Assembly: GCA_044360435.1 (NCBI GenBank)
Contig: JBIKKI010000001.1
Coordinates: 1-64,000, forward strand
Origin: REEB481 sp044360435
GTDB lineage: Bacteria; Bacteroidota; Bacteroidia; NS11-12g; UBA955
Reading direction: 5' to 3'
Length of the DNA stretch: 64,000 bases
Shown: positions 8,989 through 16,235 of the stretch, piece after piece
Position numbering within the stretch: position 1 is the stretch's first letter
How the letters are laid out: the number at the start of each line of letters is the position of its first letter
The notes under the pieces: model-generated
Told to the model about the DNA's origin: nothing
The model's input: the letters and a program-made list of their open reading frames with translations, nothing else
Database searches by the model: none
Made by a program: the position numbers and the translations under genes

Positions 8989-10311
8989 ATGAATAGAATT
9001 GTTGCCATCGTAGGCCGGCCAAATGTTGGCAAAAGCACTTTGTTTAACAGGCTTACAGGTGAGCGAAAAGCCATCGTAGATGATTTTAGCGGTGTTACCC
9101 GCGACCGTCATTACGGCGAAAGCGACTGGAACGGAACATCTTTTATGGTGGTGGATACCGGCGGTTTTGTTCCTGAAAGCAACGACGTTTTTGAAAAAGC
9201 CATCCGCGAACAGGTTCATATTGCCATTGAAGAATCCGCGGCACTGCTGTTTGTGGTAGATGTAAGTTCCGACATCCATCCACTGGATGAGGCCTTTGCC
9301 GATGTGTTGCGACGCTCAGGAAAACCCGTATTGCTGGTGGTGAACAAGGTGGACAGCCCGAAAGATGCGCCGCAGGCCGCGCAATTTTTTGCCCTTGGCT
9401 TTAAAGATGTTTTTGACATCTCTGCCATTACCGGCAGTGGAACCGGCGAACTGCTGGACAGGTTGGTATCCATCATCAAAGCCGACGAAGCCGCGCAACT
9501 TCCCGAACCGGAAGCCATTGCCAACATTCCAAGAATTGCTGTAGTGGGAAGACCCAACGTGGGAAAATCCTCCTTCGTGAATGCGCTGATCGGACAGGAC
9601 AGAAACATCGTTACCGATATTGCCGGAACCACCCGCGACAGCATTCATACCCATTACAAAGCCTACGGCAAGGATCTTCTGTTGGTTGATACCGCAGGCA
9701 TCCGCAAAAAGAGCAAGGTTCAGGAGAATATTGAATTTTATTCCGTGATGCGCTCCTTGCGCGCTTTGGAAGATGCCGATGTGGTGGTGCTGATGATTGA
9801 TGCCACCCTTGGACCGGAAGCGCAAGACATGAACCTGTTCTGGCTGGCACACCGCAACGGAAAAGGCATTGTCATTCTGGTGAACAAATGGGACCTGGTT
9901 GAAAAAGAAACCAATACCATGAAGGCGTATCAGGAAGACATCCGTGAAAAACTAGAACCCTTCACCGATGTGCCCATCGTATTCGTTTCCGCACAAAACA
10001 AACAACGCATTTACCAGGCACTGGAAGAGGTGATGCACGTGTACGACAACATGCAGCGCCGCATTTCCACACGCGTGCTCAACGACTTCCTGCTTCCTGT
10101 AATTGAACATTACCCGCCGCCCAGCCGCAAGGGTAAGTTCGTGAAAATCAAGTATGTAACGCAGTTGCGGAGCAAGCGCGTTGCTTTCGCCCTGTTCTGC
10201 AACCTGCCGCAATACGTGGCAGATTCTTACAGCCGCTATCTGGAAAACAAGCTCCGGGAAGAGTTCGATTTCAAAGGCGTTCCCATCAGCCTGTTTTTCA
10301 GAGAGAAATAA
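8989..10311 (+). CDS. der: Ribosome biogenesis GTPase Der (EngA)
   Basis: 440 residues, the normal length for Der, an essential double GTPase that acts in maturation of the 50S ribosomal subunit. Two complete G domains are visible. G1 motif GRPNVGKST lies at residues 9-17 and again (GRPNVGKSS) near 187. Each has a DTGG or DTAG switch II motif and an NKVD or NKWD specificity motif. The C-terminal KH-like domain runs from about 350 and ends in a phenylalanine-rich FFREK tail. The ATG lies 10 nt downstream of a good -7 box. It is transcribed divergently from the giant T9SS gene across a 70-bp gap. Confidence 0.98.
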   Translation: MNRIVAIVGRPNVGKSTLFNRLTGERKAIVDDFSGVTRDRHYGESDWNGTSFMVVDTGGFVPESNDVFEKAIREQVHIAIEESAALLFVVDVSSDIHPLDEAFADVLRRSGKPVLLVVNKVDSPKDAPQAAQFFALGFKDVFDISAITGSGTGELLDRLVSIIKADEAAQLPEPEAIANIPRIAVVGRPNVGKSSFVNALIGQDRNIVTDIAGTTRDSIHTHYKAYGKDLLLVDTAGIRKKSKVQENIEFYSVMRSLRALEDADVVVLMIDATLGPEAQDMNLFWLAHRNGKGIVILVNKWDLVEKETNTMKAYQEDIREKLEPFTDVPIVFVSAQNKQRIYQALEEVMHVYDNMQRRISTRVLNDFLLPVIEHYPPPSRKGKFVKIKYVTQLRSKRVAFALFCNLPQYVADSYSRYLENKLREEFDFKGVPISLFFREK

Positions 10312-10337
10312 GTTCCTGATTCAACCTTTACTTTAGG

Positions 10338-10886
10338 TTAGGGTGTGCTCCATTGAGGCAGCACCGGATTGTGAGGATGTTGTTCCAGAAACAGTTCCAT
10401 AAGCAACACGTCATGCCAGTTCCCGTGTTTGAATCCCGACTTTCTGAGGATGCCCACGGCTTCAAAGCCTATATGCTCATGCAGCGCCACACTTTGTGGA
10501 TTGGGCAGCGTGATTACGGCATACACGTTAATCAAACCCCGACGACGCAACTCCTGAAATAAACTGTGATACAGTTGTGTTGCCAGCCCTTGACGGCGCG
10601 CTTCCGGATGAATGTAAACCGAGCATTCACAACACCACTGATAGGCCGCCCGTTCCCTGAAACGCATGGCATAGGCATAACCCAAAACCTGTGTTTCCGT
10701 GGCAGCCACCAGCCAGGGGTATTGCGCGCACACGGCCTGAAATCGCTCCCGAAAAGCCGACAAAGAAGGAACTTCGTACTCAAACGTGATGGCCGTATCC
10801 CGAACAAACGGCGTATAAATATCAAGGATGCCCGGTATGTCTGCATCAACTGCAGGTCTGATTTCTGGCTTCGATTTCAGTTCCAT
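10338..10886 (-). CDS. GNAT N-acetyltransferase, phosphinothricin acetyltransferase-like
   Basis: 182 residues with the GNAT fold. The N-terminal IRPAVDADIPGILDIY opening and the TFEYEVPS segment are typical of the phosphinothricin/methionine-sulfoximine acetyltransferase family. The acetyl-CoA loop RRQGLATQLY, about residue 104, follows the YIHPEA strand. A later NPQSVALHEHIGFEAVG segment is also characteristic, and FKHGNWHDVLLME near the end is diagnostic of this subfamily. Likely substrate is an amino acid or analogue; specificity cannot be read. The ATG lies inside the last codons of the DUF2461 gene (10-nt overlap), so the two genes form a coupled pair. Confidence 0.88.
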   Translation of the reverse strand: MELKSKPEIRPAVDADIPGILDIYTPFVRDTAITFEYEVPSLSAFRERFQAVCAQYPWLVAATETQVLGYAYAMRFRERAAYQWCCECSVYIHPEARRQGLATQLYHSLFQELRRRGLINVYAVITLPNPQSVALHEHIGFEAVGILRKSGFKHGNWHDVLLMELFLEQHPHNPVLPQWSTP

Positions 10887-11539
10887 GCGCGCATCAGAAA
10901 ATCGTTCATGGGTTTACCGGCCAGGTAGGCTTCCATCAAAAAGGAAACCGCATCCGCACCAATCAGTGCCTCGGGCTCAAACTCGTATGCATAATACCAT
11001 TGTTTGTGTGCCACAATCGGTTCCTGCTGCGCTGCTTTGGACAAATCGGCGGGCAAGCGCTTTTGAACCTCACCCTGAATACCGCCAAAAAACTTGCGAA
11101 ACAAAGGTGCCTGAAGTTCCACTTTCAACGATCCGGAATTGGCTGCCAGATGGCGGCGAATGCGGTCAATAGTAGCGGGGTCAGGATTATAAACGCCCAT
11201 ATACACCGCACATTGTTCCACCCCGATTTGAACATAAAAACCGGGATGTTGCATGTCTTTTTTGCCTTCCGGTGCAAAAGAAGCAGCCATGTGTAACTTG
11301 TACGGTTCTTTGTTCTTGGAGAAGCGTATGTCGCGGTTGATTCGAAAAATCAGCGCTGAAGTTTTTTGCGTATCATAAGGCGGACCAAGCGCCTCTTGAA
11401 GGGCAGCCACCAAGTTGTGAAAGGGTTGTTTCACGTGCTGTTCATAGTCTGTTCGATGCTCGTCGAACCAAGATTTGCGGTTGTTTTGAGCCAATCCTAT
11501 GAAAAACTCGAAGAAATCGGCGCTGATGCTGGGTTTCAT
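10877..11539 (-). CDS. DUF2461 domain-containing protein
   Basis: 220 residues spanning the whole DUF2461/TIGR02453 family. Recognisable blocks are FFIGLAQNNRKSWFDEHR near the N-terminus, the RINRDIRFSKNKEPYKLH core, then GFYVQIG and the C-terminal AYLAGKPMNDFL segment. Function is unknown. A TTG three codons upstream (11548) also opens the frame. I prefer the ATG at 11539 because a TAACTTTG box (11546-11553) would otherwise lie inside the gene. The gene follows the vWA gene on the same strand after 15 nt and overlaps the GNAT gene downstream. Confidence 0.85.
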   Translation of the reverse strand: MKPSISADFFEFFIGLAQNNRKSWFDEHRTDYEQHVKQPFHNLVAALQEALGPPYDTQKTSALIFRINRDIRFSKNKEPYKLHMAASFAPEGKKDMQHPGFYVQIGVEQCAVYMGVYNPDPATIDRIRRHLAANSGSLKVELQAPLFRKFFGGIQGEVQKRLPADLSKAAQQEPIVAHKQWYYAYEFEPEALIGADAVSFLMEAYLAGKPMNDFLMRAWN

Positions 11540-11545
11540 CCGTTC

Positions 11546-11553
11546 CAAAGTTA
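11546..11553 (-). promoter_or_regulatory. Possible -7 box of DUF2461-GNAT pair (TAACTTTG)
   Basis: Minus-strand match to TAnnTTTG, 6 nt before the ATG at 11539 and just past the stop codon of the upstream vWA gene. No clear -33 element. It may give the pair its own transcript or be a chance match. Confidence 0.4.
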
Positions 11554-11554
11554 A

Positions 11555-12988
11555 TTACTTCCGGCTTTGGCGTTTCAGTTGCGCCACCAGACCACTTTGC
11601 GCCACCTCGGCATTCTGCACATGCAGGTAATCGCCGCCACCGGCTGCTGCTACCTGTTCTAGGAACTCGAGTGGCTTGAGGGCATTGCCAAATCCGATGG
11701 TGCTGAGCATGATGCCCTGATTGCGGTAGGTTTCCACCAGCTTCAGCAGCTCATCGTTGCTCATGGTTCCGGCCGTAAACACGCCGTCGGTGGCCACGAT
11801 AACCTGATTGTTTCCTCCTTTGATCTGTTCTTTGAGGGCGGTGGCATAAGCCAGTCGAATGGCTGCCGCACCATTGGTTCCGCCTGCAGGCACAAGCTGG
11901 TCTATCAAACGCAATAAACTATCAGGCTGATGAATCCAGGCAGGCGCAAAAATGATGGATGCCGTGCCGGCCATCGTAATCAGTGTAACCTTATCCATCG
12001 GGCGAAGTGCCTGCGCCATTCCGCTCATGGCTTGTTTCAGGAAGAGCAGCTTGTCCTCCTTCTTCATGGAATAGCTTACATCGAGCACCATAACAATGTT
12101 GTTGGCATTGTACAAGCGCGGGTCGAGCTGCGTGTGTGAAACTGGAACGGTATCTCTTACAGGCTGCGGCTCAGGTTCCGGTTTCGGTGCAGGTTCCGGC
12201 TCCTGCTCCTGTTTCGGTGGCATGGCAATGACTGGTTCTTCTTCCGGAATGAACACCGGATCAGGATTGCGCACAACAGGCGGCGGCGTCACCACTGCCA
12301 CCGGAGGTTTCACAGGGTCCAGATAAACCACCATAAGCTTGCGGTATGCTTCAAGAAGCACGGCGGCATAATAATCTGCAAAGCCCTCTTTGCGTACTTC
12401 TACCATGTATTGCCCCGGAGGAATCAACATTTCATAGGCAAAACCACTGCGCTCCAGGGGAACACGTTTTCCGTTTTTGTATTGAACCTGTATATGTTGA
12501 GGCTGCAGTATCTGATCTGTTTCACTGTTCCTTACCTCAATGGTAAACACCTTGCTTTGCTCGTCGTGACTGGCCGGTCCGCTGTTAACCGTTGGGCAAC
12601 GCAGTTGCGCTTCAGGATTGAACCCCTTAATCCACCCCTTCAGTTGGAAATTGATTGGTTCATTTCTCAGGTTCACATAAACCGGAACTTCATGCTGAAA
12701 AGGACCCTTCACACGAGGGTAATACACAATCGAAATGGTTCCGGTTTCGCCCGGTTCCAGGCTCTTTGATGAATAAGTAACCTTATAGTCTTCATTGTAG
12801 AATACAGGCAGGAAAACCAAAGGTTTTACCCCGGCATTTCTAATTTGAAACCTGGCCGTATCATTCTTCCAGAAATTGACCGACCCAAAATCCCACACGT
12901 TCCGATCCACGGAAATTTGCTGCGCCTGCAAGAAGTGCACACGCAACGCAAAAAACAAAACCGGAAATAAGCAAAGACGCTTTAACAT
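11555..12988 (-). CDS. Secreted von Willebrand factor type A protein with N-terminal Ig-like domain
   Basis: 477 residues. Signal peptide about 1-22 (ending LQAQ). Residues 24-120 form a beta domain that starts with the WDFGSV segment and carries an ARFQIRNAG strand, resembling DUF1573/ASH-type Ig domains. A PEGA-like segment around 190-205 (IPPGQYMVEVRKEGF) is followed by a proline- and glutamate-rich linker about 230-285. The vWA domain occupies about 296-475. Its MIDAS residues are intact: DVSYS for DxSxS, the threonine in MAGTAS and ATDG. It probably binds metal-dependent ligands in the periplasm or at the surface. Neighbouring DUF1573 genes carry similar N-terminal beta domains, but they lie beyond rsmA on the other strand. 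Confidence 0.8.
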   Translation of the reverse strand: MLKRLCLFPVLFFALRVHFLQAQQISVDRNVWDFGSVNFWKNDTARFQIRNAGVKPLVFLPVFYNEDYKVTYSSKSLEPGETGTISIVYYPRVKGPFQHEVPVYVNLRNEPINFQLKGWIKGFNPEAQLRCPTVNSGPASHDEQSKVFTIEVRNSETDQILQPQHIQVQYKNGKRVPLERSGFAYEMLIPPGQYMVEVRKEGFADYYAAVLLEAYRKLMVVYLDPVKPPVAVVTPPPVVRNPDPVFIPEEEPVIAMPPKQEQEPEPAPKPEPEPQPVRDTVPVSHTQLDPRLYNANNIVMVLDVSYSMKKEDKLLFLKQAMSGMAQALRPMDKVTLITMAGTASIIFAPAWIHQPDSLLRLIDQLVPAGGTNGAAAIRLAYATALKEQIKGGNNQVIVATDGVFTAGTMSNDELLKLVETYRNQGIMLSTIGFGNALKPLEFLEQVAAAGGGDYLHVQNAEVAQSGLVAQLKRQSRK

Positions 12989-13039
12989 TACTTTTTTCTT
13001 TCGTTCAAAAACCAGACCGATAACAGCTCAACGGAAGAT

Positions 13040-13807
13040 TCATGGTTCCAATTGCATCGCCAAATGGGCGAATTCCTTCCAATGCAGCTGCTCGGCGCGT
13101 TGCTTGCCAAGCGCTTCCGGAACCTTTACCGGAACACCTTTGAGCGCATTTGAAAGCGTTTTCCTGCGCTGGTTGAATGCTGCTTTTACCACTGTTCGCA
13201 GCGCATTCCAGCTGCATTCTGGCAAATCTTCTTCCTTTCTTAAGCAACTGATTACTCCGGATTTCACCTTGGGCGGCGGCGTAAAAGACCCTTCCTGAAC
13301 GGTAAAGTTGTATTGCGTATGGTAATAGGCCTGAAGCAAAACCGAGAGTATGCCATACTCTTTGGAACCCGGTTCAGAACATAGTCGTCGGGCCACTTCT
13401 CTTTGGAACATGCCGCCAAACCATTGAACTTCATTGCGGTGTTCCAACACTTTGAACACAATCTGGCTGCTGATGTTGTATGGATAATTTCCAACCACGG
13501 CAGCCTTTCCCGAAGGGCCCAGTATGGCGCTCAGATTGGCCTGCAGCAAATCAGCCTCGAGCAATTGAAAGGCATCTTTGTACGGAACAGTGTTCAGCCA
13601 TGCCACAGATTCACTGTCCAGCTCGATACAACATAAAGTACCGTGAAAGCGCAGGGCAAGGTGTTTTGTAAGCATGCCCGTTCCTGGTCCAATTTCAACA
13701 ACAGGACTGCAGGATGAAGGCACAAGCGCAGCAATGGAGGCCGCGATGGCTTCCGAATTCAGAAAATGCTGACCCAGATGTTTCTTGGGTTTGACGCTGT
13801 TCACCAT
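13040..13807 (-). CDS. rsmA: 16S rRNA dimethyladenosine transferase RsmA (KsgA)
   Basis: 255 residues, usual length. The enzyme dimethylates the two adjacent adenosines in the 3'-terminal hairpin of 16S rRNA using S-adenosylmethionine. The sequence begins with KPKKHLGQHFLNS. It carries the SAM-binding motif EIGPGTGMLT (about 38-47) and the catalytic NYPYNIS motif in place of the common NLPYNIS. The C-terminal helical domain contains FNQRRKTLSNAL. The start is ATG at 13807. It is divergent from the first DUF1573 gene. A minus-strand TATTTTTG lies about 53 nt upstream, but without a clear -33 element. Confidence 0.97.
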   Translation of the reverse strand: MVNSVKPKKHLGQHFLNSEAIAASIAALVPSSCSPVVEIGPGTGMLTKHLALRFHGTLCCIELDSESVAWLNTVPYKDAFQLLEADLLQANLSAILGPSGKAAVVGNYPYNISSQIVFKVLEHRNEVQWFGGMFQREVARRLCSEPGSKEYGILSVLLQAYYHTQYNFTVQEGSFTPPPKVKSGVISCLRKEEDLPECSWNALRTVVKAAFNQRRKTLSNALKGVPVKVPEALGKQRAEQLHWKEFAHLAMQLEP

Positions 13808-13878
13808 GACTATGGGGGCAAAGGTGTTGTTTTGGTATGGAAATTGTATTTCTTTGAGCCAAAAATACGCTTAGACCT

Positions 13879-14388
13879 ATGAAAAAAATCCTGACTATCG
13901 TGGCCGCGGGTATCATTGCTACCGGTGCAGCATTCGCTCAATCACCAGGAAAACCAGCACCCAAGGGAAATCCGAAGCCTGCCGCCAAACCAAACACCAA
14001 GGCAGCTCCGGCGGCAAATAAGCCAAAACCGGCCCTTGTAAATGGTGCAAGCATCGCATTTGAAAAAATGGAACACGATTTTGGAACCCTTACCATGGGA
14101 CCTCAGGCCGCTGTATCTTTCAAATTCAGCAACAACGGTACTGAAGCAGTTGTACTTACCGATGTGCATGCATCTTGTGGCTGTACGACTCCGGAATGGC
14201 CTCGCGAACCCATTGCTCCAGGTCAGAATTCTGAAATCAAAGCCATTTACAACACTGCCGGAAGACCTGGATATTTCGAGAAAACCATTTTTGTAACCTA
14301 CAACGGCAAAACTGTGGAACTCAAAATCAAAGGCACCGTTCAGAACAACGGCAGCGATACGCCCAATACCAACGGACAACTTCGTTAA
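13879..14388 (+). CDS. DUF1573 domain protein, copy 1 of three
   Basis: 169 residues. A signal peptide (MKKILTIVAAGIIATGAAFAQ) is followed by a proline/lysine/alanine-rich linker to about residue 55 and one DUF1573 domain. The domain holds the HDFGTL opening, a SFKFSNNGTE strand and the signature ASCGCTTPEWPREPIAPGQ with cysteines at 100 and 102. It closes with TAGRPGYFEKTIFV. Such proteins are exported beta-sandwich domains of unknown function, common in Bacteroidota. The next gene starts 26 nt later and its domain is nearly identical around the CGC motif, so the two are a recent tandem duplication. Confidence 0.88.
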   Translation: MKKILTIVAAGIIATGAAFAQSPGKPAPKGNPKPAAKPNTKAAPAANKPKPALVNGASIAFEKMEHDFGTLTMGPQAAVSFKFSNNGTEAVVLTDVHASCGCTTPEWPREPIAPGQNSEIKAIYNTAGRPGYFEKTIFVTYNGKTVELKIKGTVQNNGSDTPNTNGQLR

Positions 14389-14414
14389 TCCACCCAAGCA
14401 TCAACAACCAACCA

Positions 14415-14834
14415 ATGAAAAATATCCTTCTCACCATTGCCCTTGTGGGTTTCGGATCTTGCACCTTCGCACAAACCGAAACCACACCTGCCAATCAGGT
14501 TCTTAAGTTCGAAACCATTTCCCACGATTTTGGAACTGTTTACGAAGGAACCATGGCAACCTACGATTTCAAATTCACCAATACCGGTCAGGCGCCCATC
14601 GTGCTTTCCAATGTTCAGGCATCTTGCGGCTGCACCACGCCAAAATGGCCCCGCGAACCAATCGCACCCGGACAGAACGCGGTTATCACTGCACAATACA
14701 ACAGCGCCGGCCGTCCAGGTTCGTTCCACAAAACCATCAGCGTTTATTCTGATGCCGGAAACTACACTTTGACCATCACCGGGAACGTGGTTCAGAAACC
14801 AGAAAAACCAAAATCACCGGTTATCGTTAACTAA
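14415..14834 (+). CDS. DUF1573 domain protein, copy 2 of three
   Basis: 139 residues. Signal peptide about 1-20 (MKNILLTIALVGFGSCTFAQ), then directly a DUF1573 domain without the linker found in copy 1. The block ASCGCTTPKWPREPIAPGQ differs from copy 1 by one residue. The flanking NSAGRPGSFHKTISV segment is also closely related. It ends in a short proline/lysine tail. A strong terminator hairpin follows at 14858-14887, so copies 1 and 2 form one transcript. Function unknown. Confidence 0.88.
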   Translation: MKNILLTIALVGFGSCTFAQTETTPANQVLKFETISHDFGTVYEGTMATYDFKFTNTGQAPIVLSNVQASCGCTTPKWPREPIAPGQNAVITAQYNSAGRPGSFHKTISVYSDAGNYTLTITGNVVQKPEKPKSPVIVN

Positions 14835-14857
14835 GCATTTAACAAAATTTACCATAC

Positions 14858-14887
14858 AGGCCTTCCCCTTCGGAAGGCCTCTTTTAT
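14858..14887 (+). terminator. Rho-independent terminator after DUF1573 copy 2
   Basis: A 9-bp GC-rich stem (AGGCCTTCC with GGAAGGCCT) and a 5-nt loop are followed by CTTTTATTT. It separates the first two DUF1573 genes from the third. Confidence 0.8.
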
Positions 14888-14895
14888 TTCCACAC

Positions 14896-15378
14896 ATGAT
14901 GCGTTGGTTTTTGCTTACCCTTCTTTGTTTCTGCGCCCTTTCGCTAGGTGCACAGGATACCTCAAAAGCGCGCCTGCTTTGCTTCAAAGAGCGCGTATTT
15001 GACATGGATACTTTGGAAGAGGGCGTTATTTCAGAGGCGATTTTTCAGTTTCAAGTATGTGACAGTATGCCTGTGGTCATCCATCAGGTTTGGCCGGGTT
15101 GTGGTTGTACCGTTGCCGATTATCCCAAAGACACGCTGTTTCCGGGAAAATCATACACCCTGAGCCTGCGGTATTTCAGCGAAGGACGACCGGGTTTTTT
15201 TCTGCGCACGGCCCATGTTTTGTTCCACAGCACCAACGCATTAGACGCCAATCCTTATGCGGAAACACAGCTCAGTATTACAGGATTCGTACATCCCAGA
15301 ATAGAAACACCGGTAATTGTTCCGGAACCGGCAAAGGAAACCTCGCCGCGCAGGCTTCAGCGGAAAAAATCCAGGTAA
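14896..15378 (+). CDS. DUF1573-like protein, divergent copy 3
   Basis: 160 residues. Signal peptide about 1-19 (MMRWFLLTLLCFCALSLGAQ). The domain keeps the CGC pair (PGCGCTVADYPKDTLFPGK) and the GRPGFFLRTAHV segment, but is otherwise quite different from copies 1 and 2. It reads as an older duplicate or a specialised form. It ends in a basic tail (RRLQRKKSR). Its 3' end overlaps the tail of the convergent PLP-enzyme gene by 22 nt. Any transcript starting here would begin after the terminator of copy 2. Function unknown. Confidence 0.75.
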   Translation: MMRWFLLTLLCFCALSLGAQDTSKARLLCFKERVFDMDTLEEGVISEAIFQFQVCDSMPVVIHQVWPGCGCTVADYPKDTLFPGKSYTLSLRYFSEGRPGFFLRTAHVLFHSTNALDANPYAETQLSITGFVHPRIETPVIVPEPAKETSPRRLQRKKSR

Positions 15379-16235
15379 CGCTCGCTGAATAAGCCTAAGC
15401 TACCTCCGGTATGCAGAAAAACAATCTTCACACCCGGTGCAATGCTTCCCCGCTCCAATAAACGATGCAGGCCAAACCACGCCTTACCCGTGTACACCGG
15501 GTCAAATAAAATGTTGGTGCGCTGAATTTGCGCTTGAATAAACTCCATCAGTTGTGTATCAACCCTGGCAAAGCCGCCACATTCAAAACCTGGTTCTAGA
15601 ATACAATTCTGAAATCCTTTGGCGTCAAGCATATCCCGTTGTTCCGCCGCATTGAACAATACCGGAATACCGATGATCTGGGTATTCAGCCTGCGTTCAT
15701 CCCTACCGGCCAGCAAACCCTGCATGGTTGTTCCTGTAGCCGTTGCCAAAACCAGCACATCCGGCTCAAATGGAAACTCATCCCATATTTCTGCGCATCC
15801 GGCAGCTCCAGGATCACCCGCTCCGCCTACTTCAATAAACATCACATCTTTGTCCGGATGGTGCTTTTTTACCCAGTTCTGACGGTCGGCAAACTCCAGA
15901 TGATTCAGGTACACCGTTTGCAAACCCCAACGCGTAGCCAGTATTCGGTAATGATTGTTGGGTTGTTGTTTGCCGCGAATCAGCGCCGTGCAATGCAGGC
16001 CCATGACCGCACAGGCATAAGAAGTGGCCAGAATATGGTTGCTGAAAGGCCCTCCTGCGGTGATGATGTGCTGCACACCGCGTGCCTGCGCCTGTTCCAA
16101 ATATAGCCGCAGCTTCCGCCATTTATTTCCCGAGATAAACGGATGAATCAAGTCATCGCGTTTGATCCACACACGGCTGTCTGAGCAGCAATTCACTTCC
16201 TGCAAAACAGACCGATCCGTATGGGGCAGCATCAT
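15357..16235 (-). CDS. PLP-dependent enzyme of the ACC deaminase / D-cysteine desulfhydrase family
   Basis: 292 residues, fold type II PLP enzyme. The substrate-facing WIKRDDLIHP strand is followed by SGNKWRKLRLYL, whose lysine after GN should hold the cofactor. AGGPFSNHILATSYA and the glycine-rich phosphate loop ATATGTT are also present. Family members deaminate 1-aminocyclopropane-1-carboxylate or release H2S from D-cysteine. In bacteria without ACC metabolism the D-cysteine or D-amino-acid activity is more likely, but the sequence cannot decide. The ATG overlaps the stop of the M1 aminopeptidase gene by 4 nt, so the pair is coupled. Confidence 0.85.
   Translation of the reverse strand: MMLPHTDRSVLQEVNCCSDSRVWIKRDDLIHPFISGNKWRKLRLYLEQAQARGVQHIITAGGPFSNHILATSYACAVMGLHCTALIRGKQQPNNHYRILATRWGLQTVYLNHLEFADRQNWVKKHHPDKDVMFIEVGGAGDPGAAGCAEIWDEFPFEPDVLVLATATGTTMQGLLAGRDERRLNTQIIGIPVLFNAAEQRDMLDAKGFQNCILEPGFECGGFARVDTQLMEFIQAQIQRTNILFDPVYTGKAWFGLHRLLERGSIAPGVKIVFLHTGGSLGLFSERYLDFFR

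Noticed and set aside
13842..13870. Plus-strand TTTCTTTG as a promoter for the DUF1573 genes
   Set aside because: The second base of TAnnTTTG is wrong and no -33 element sits at the right spacing, so I did not call it.
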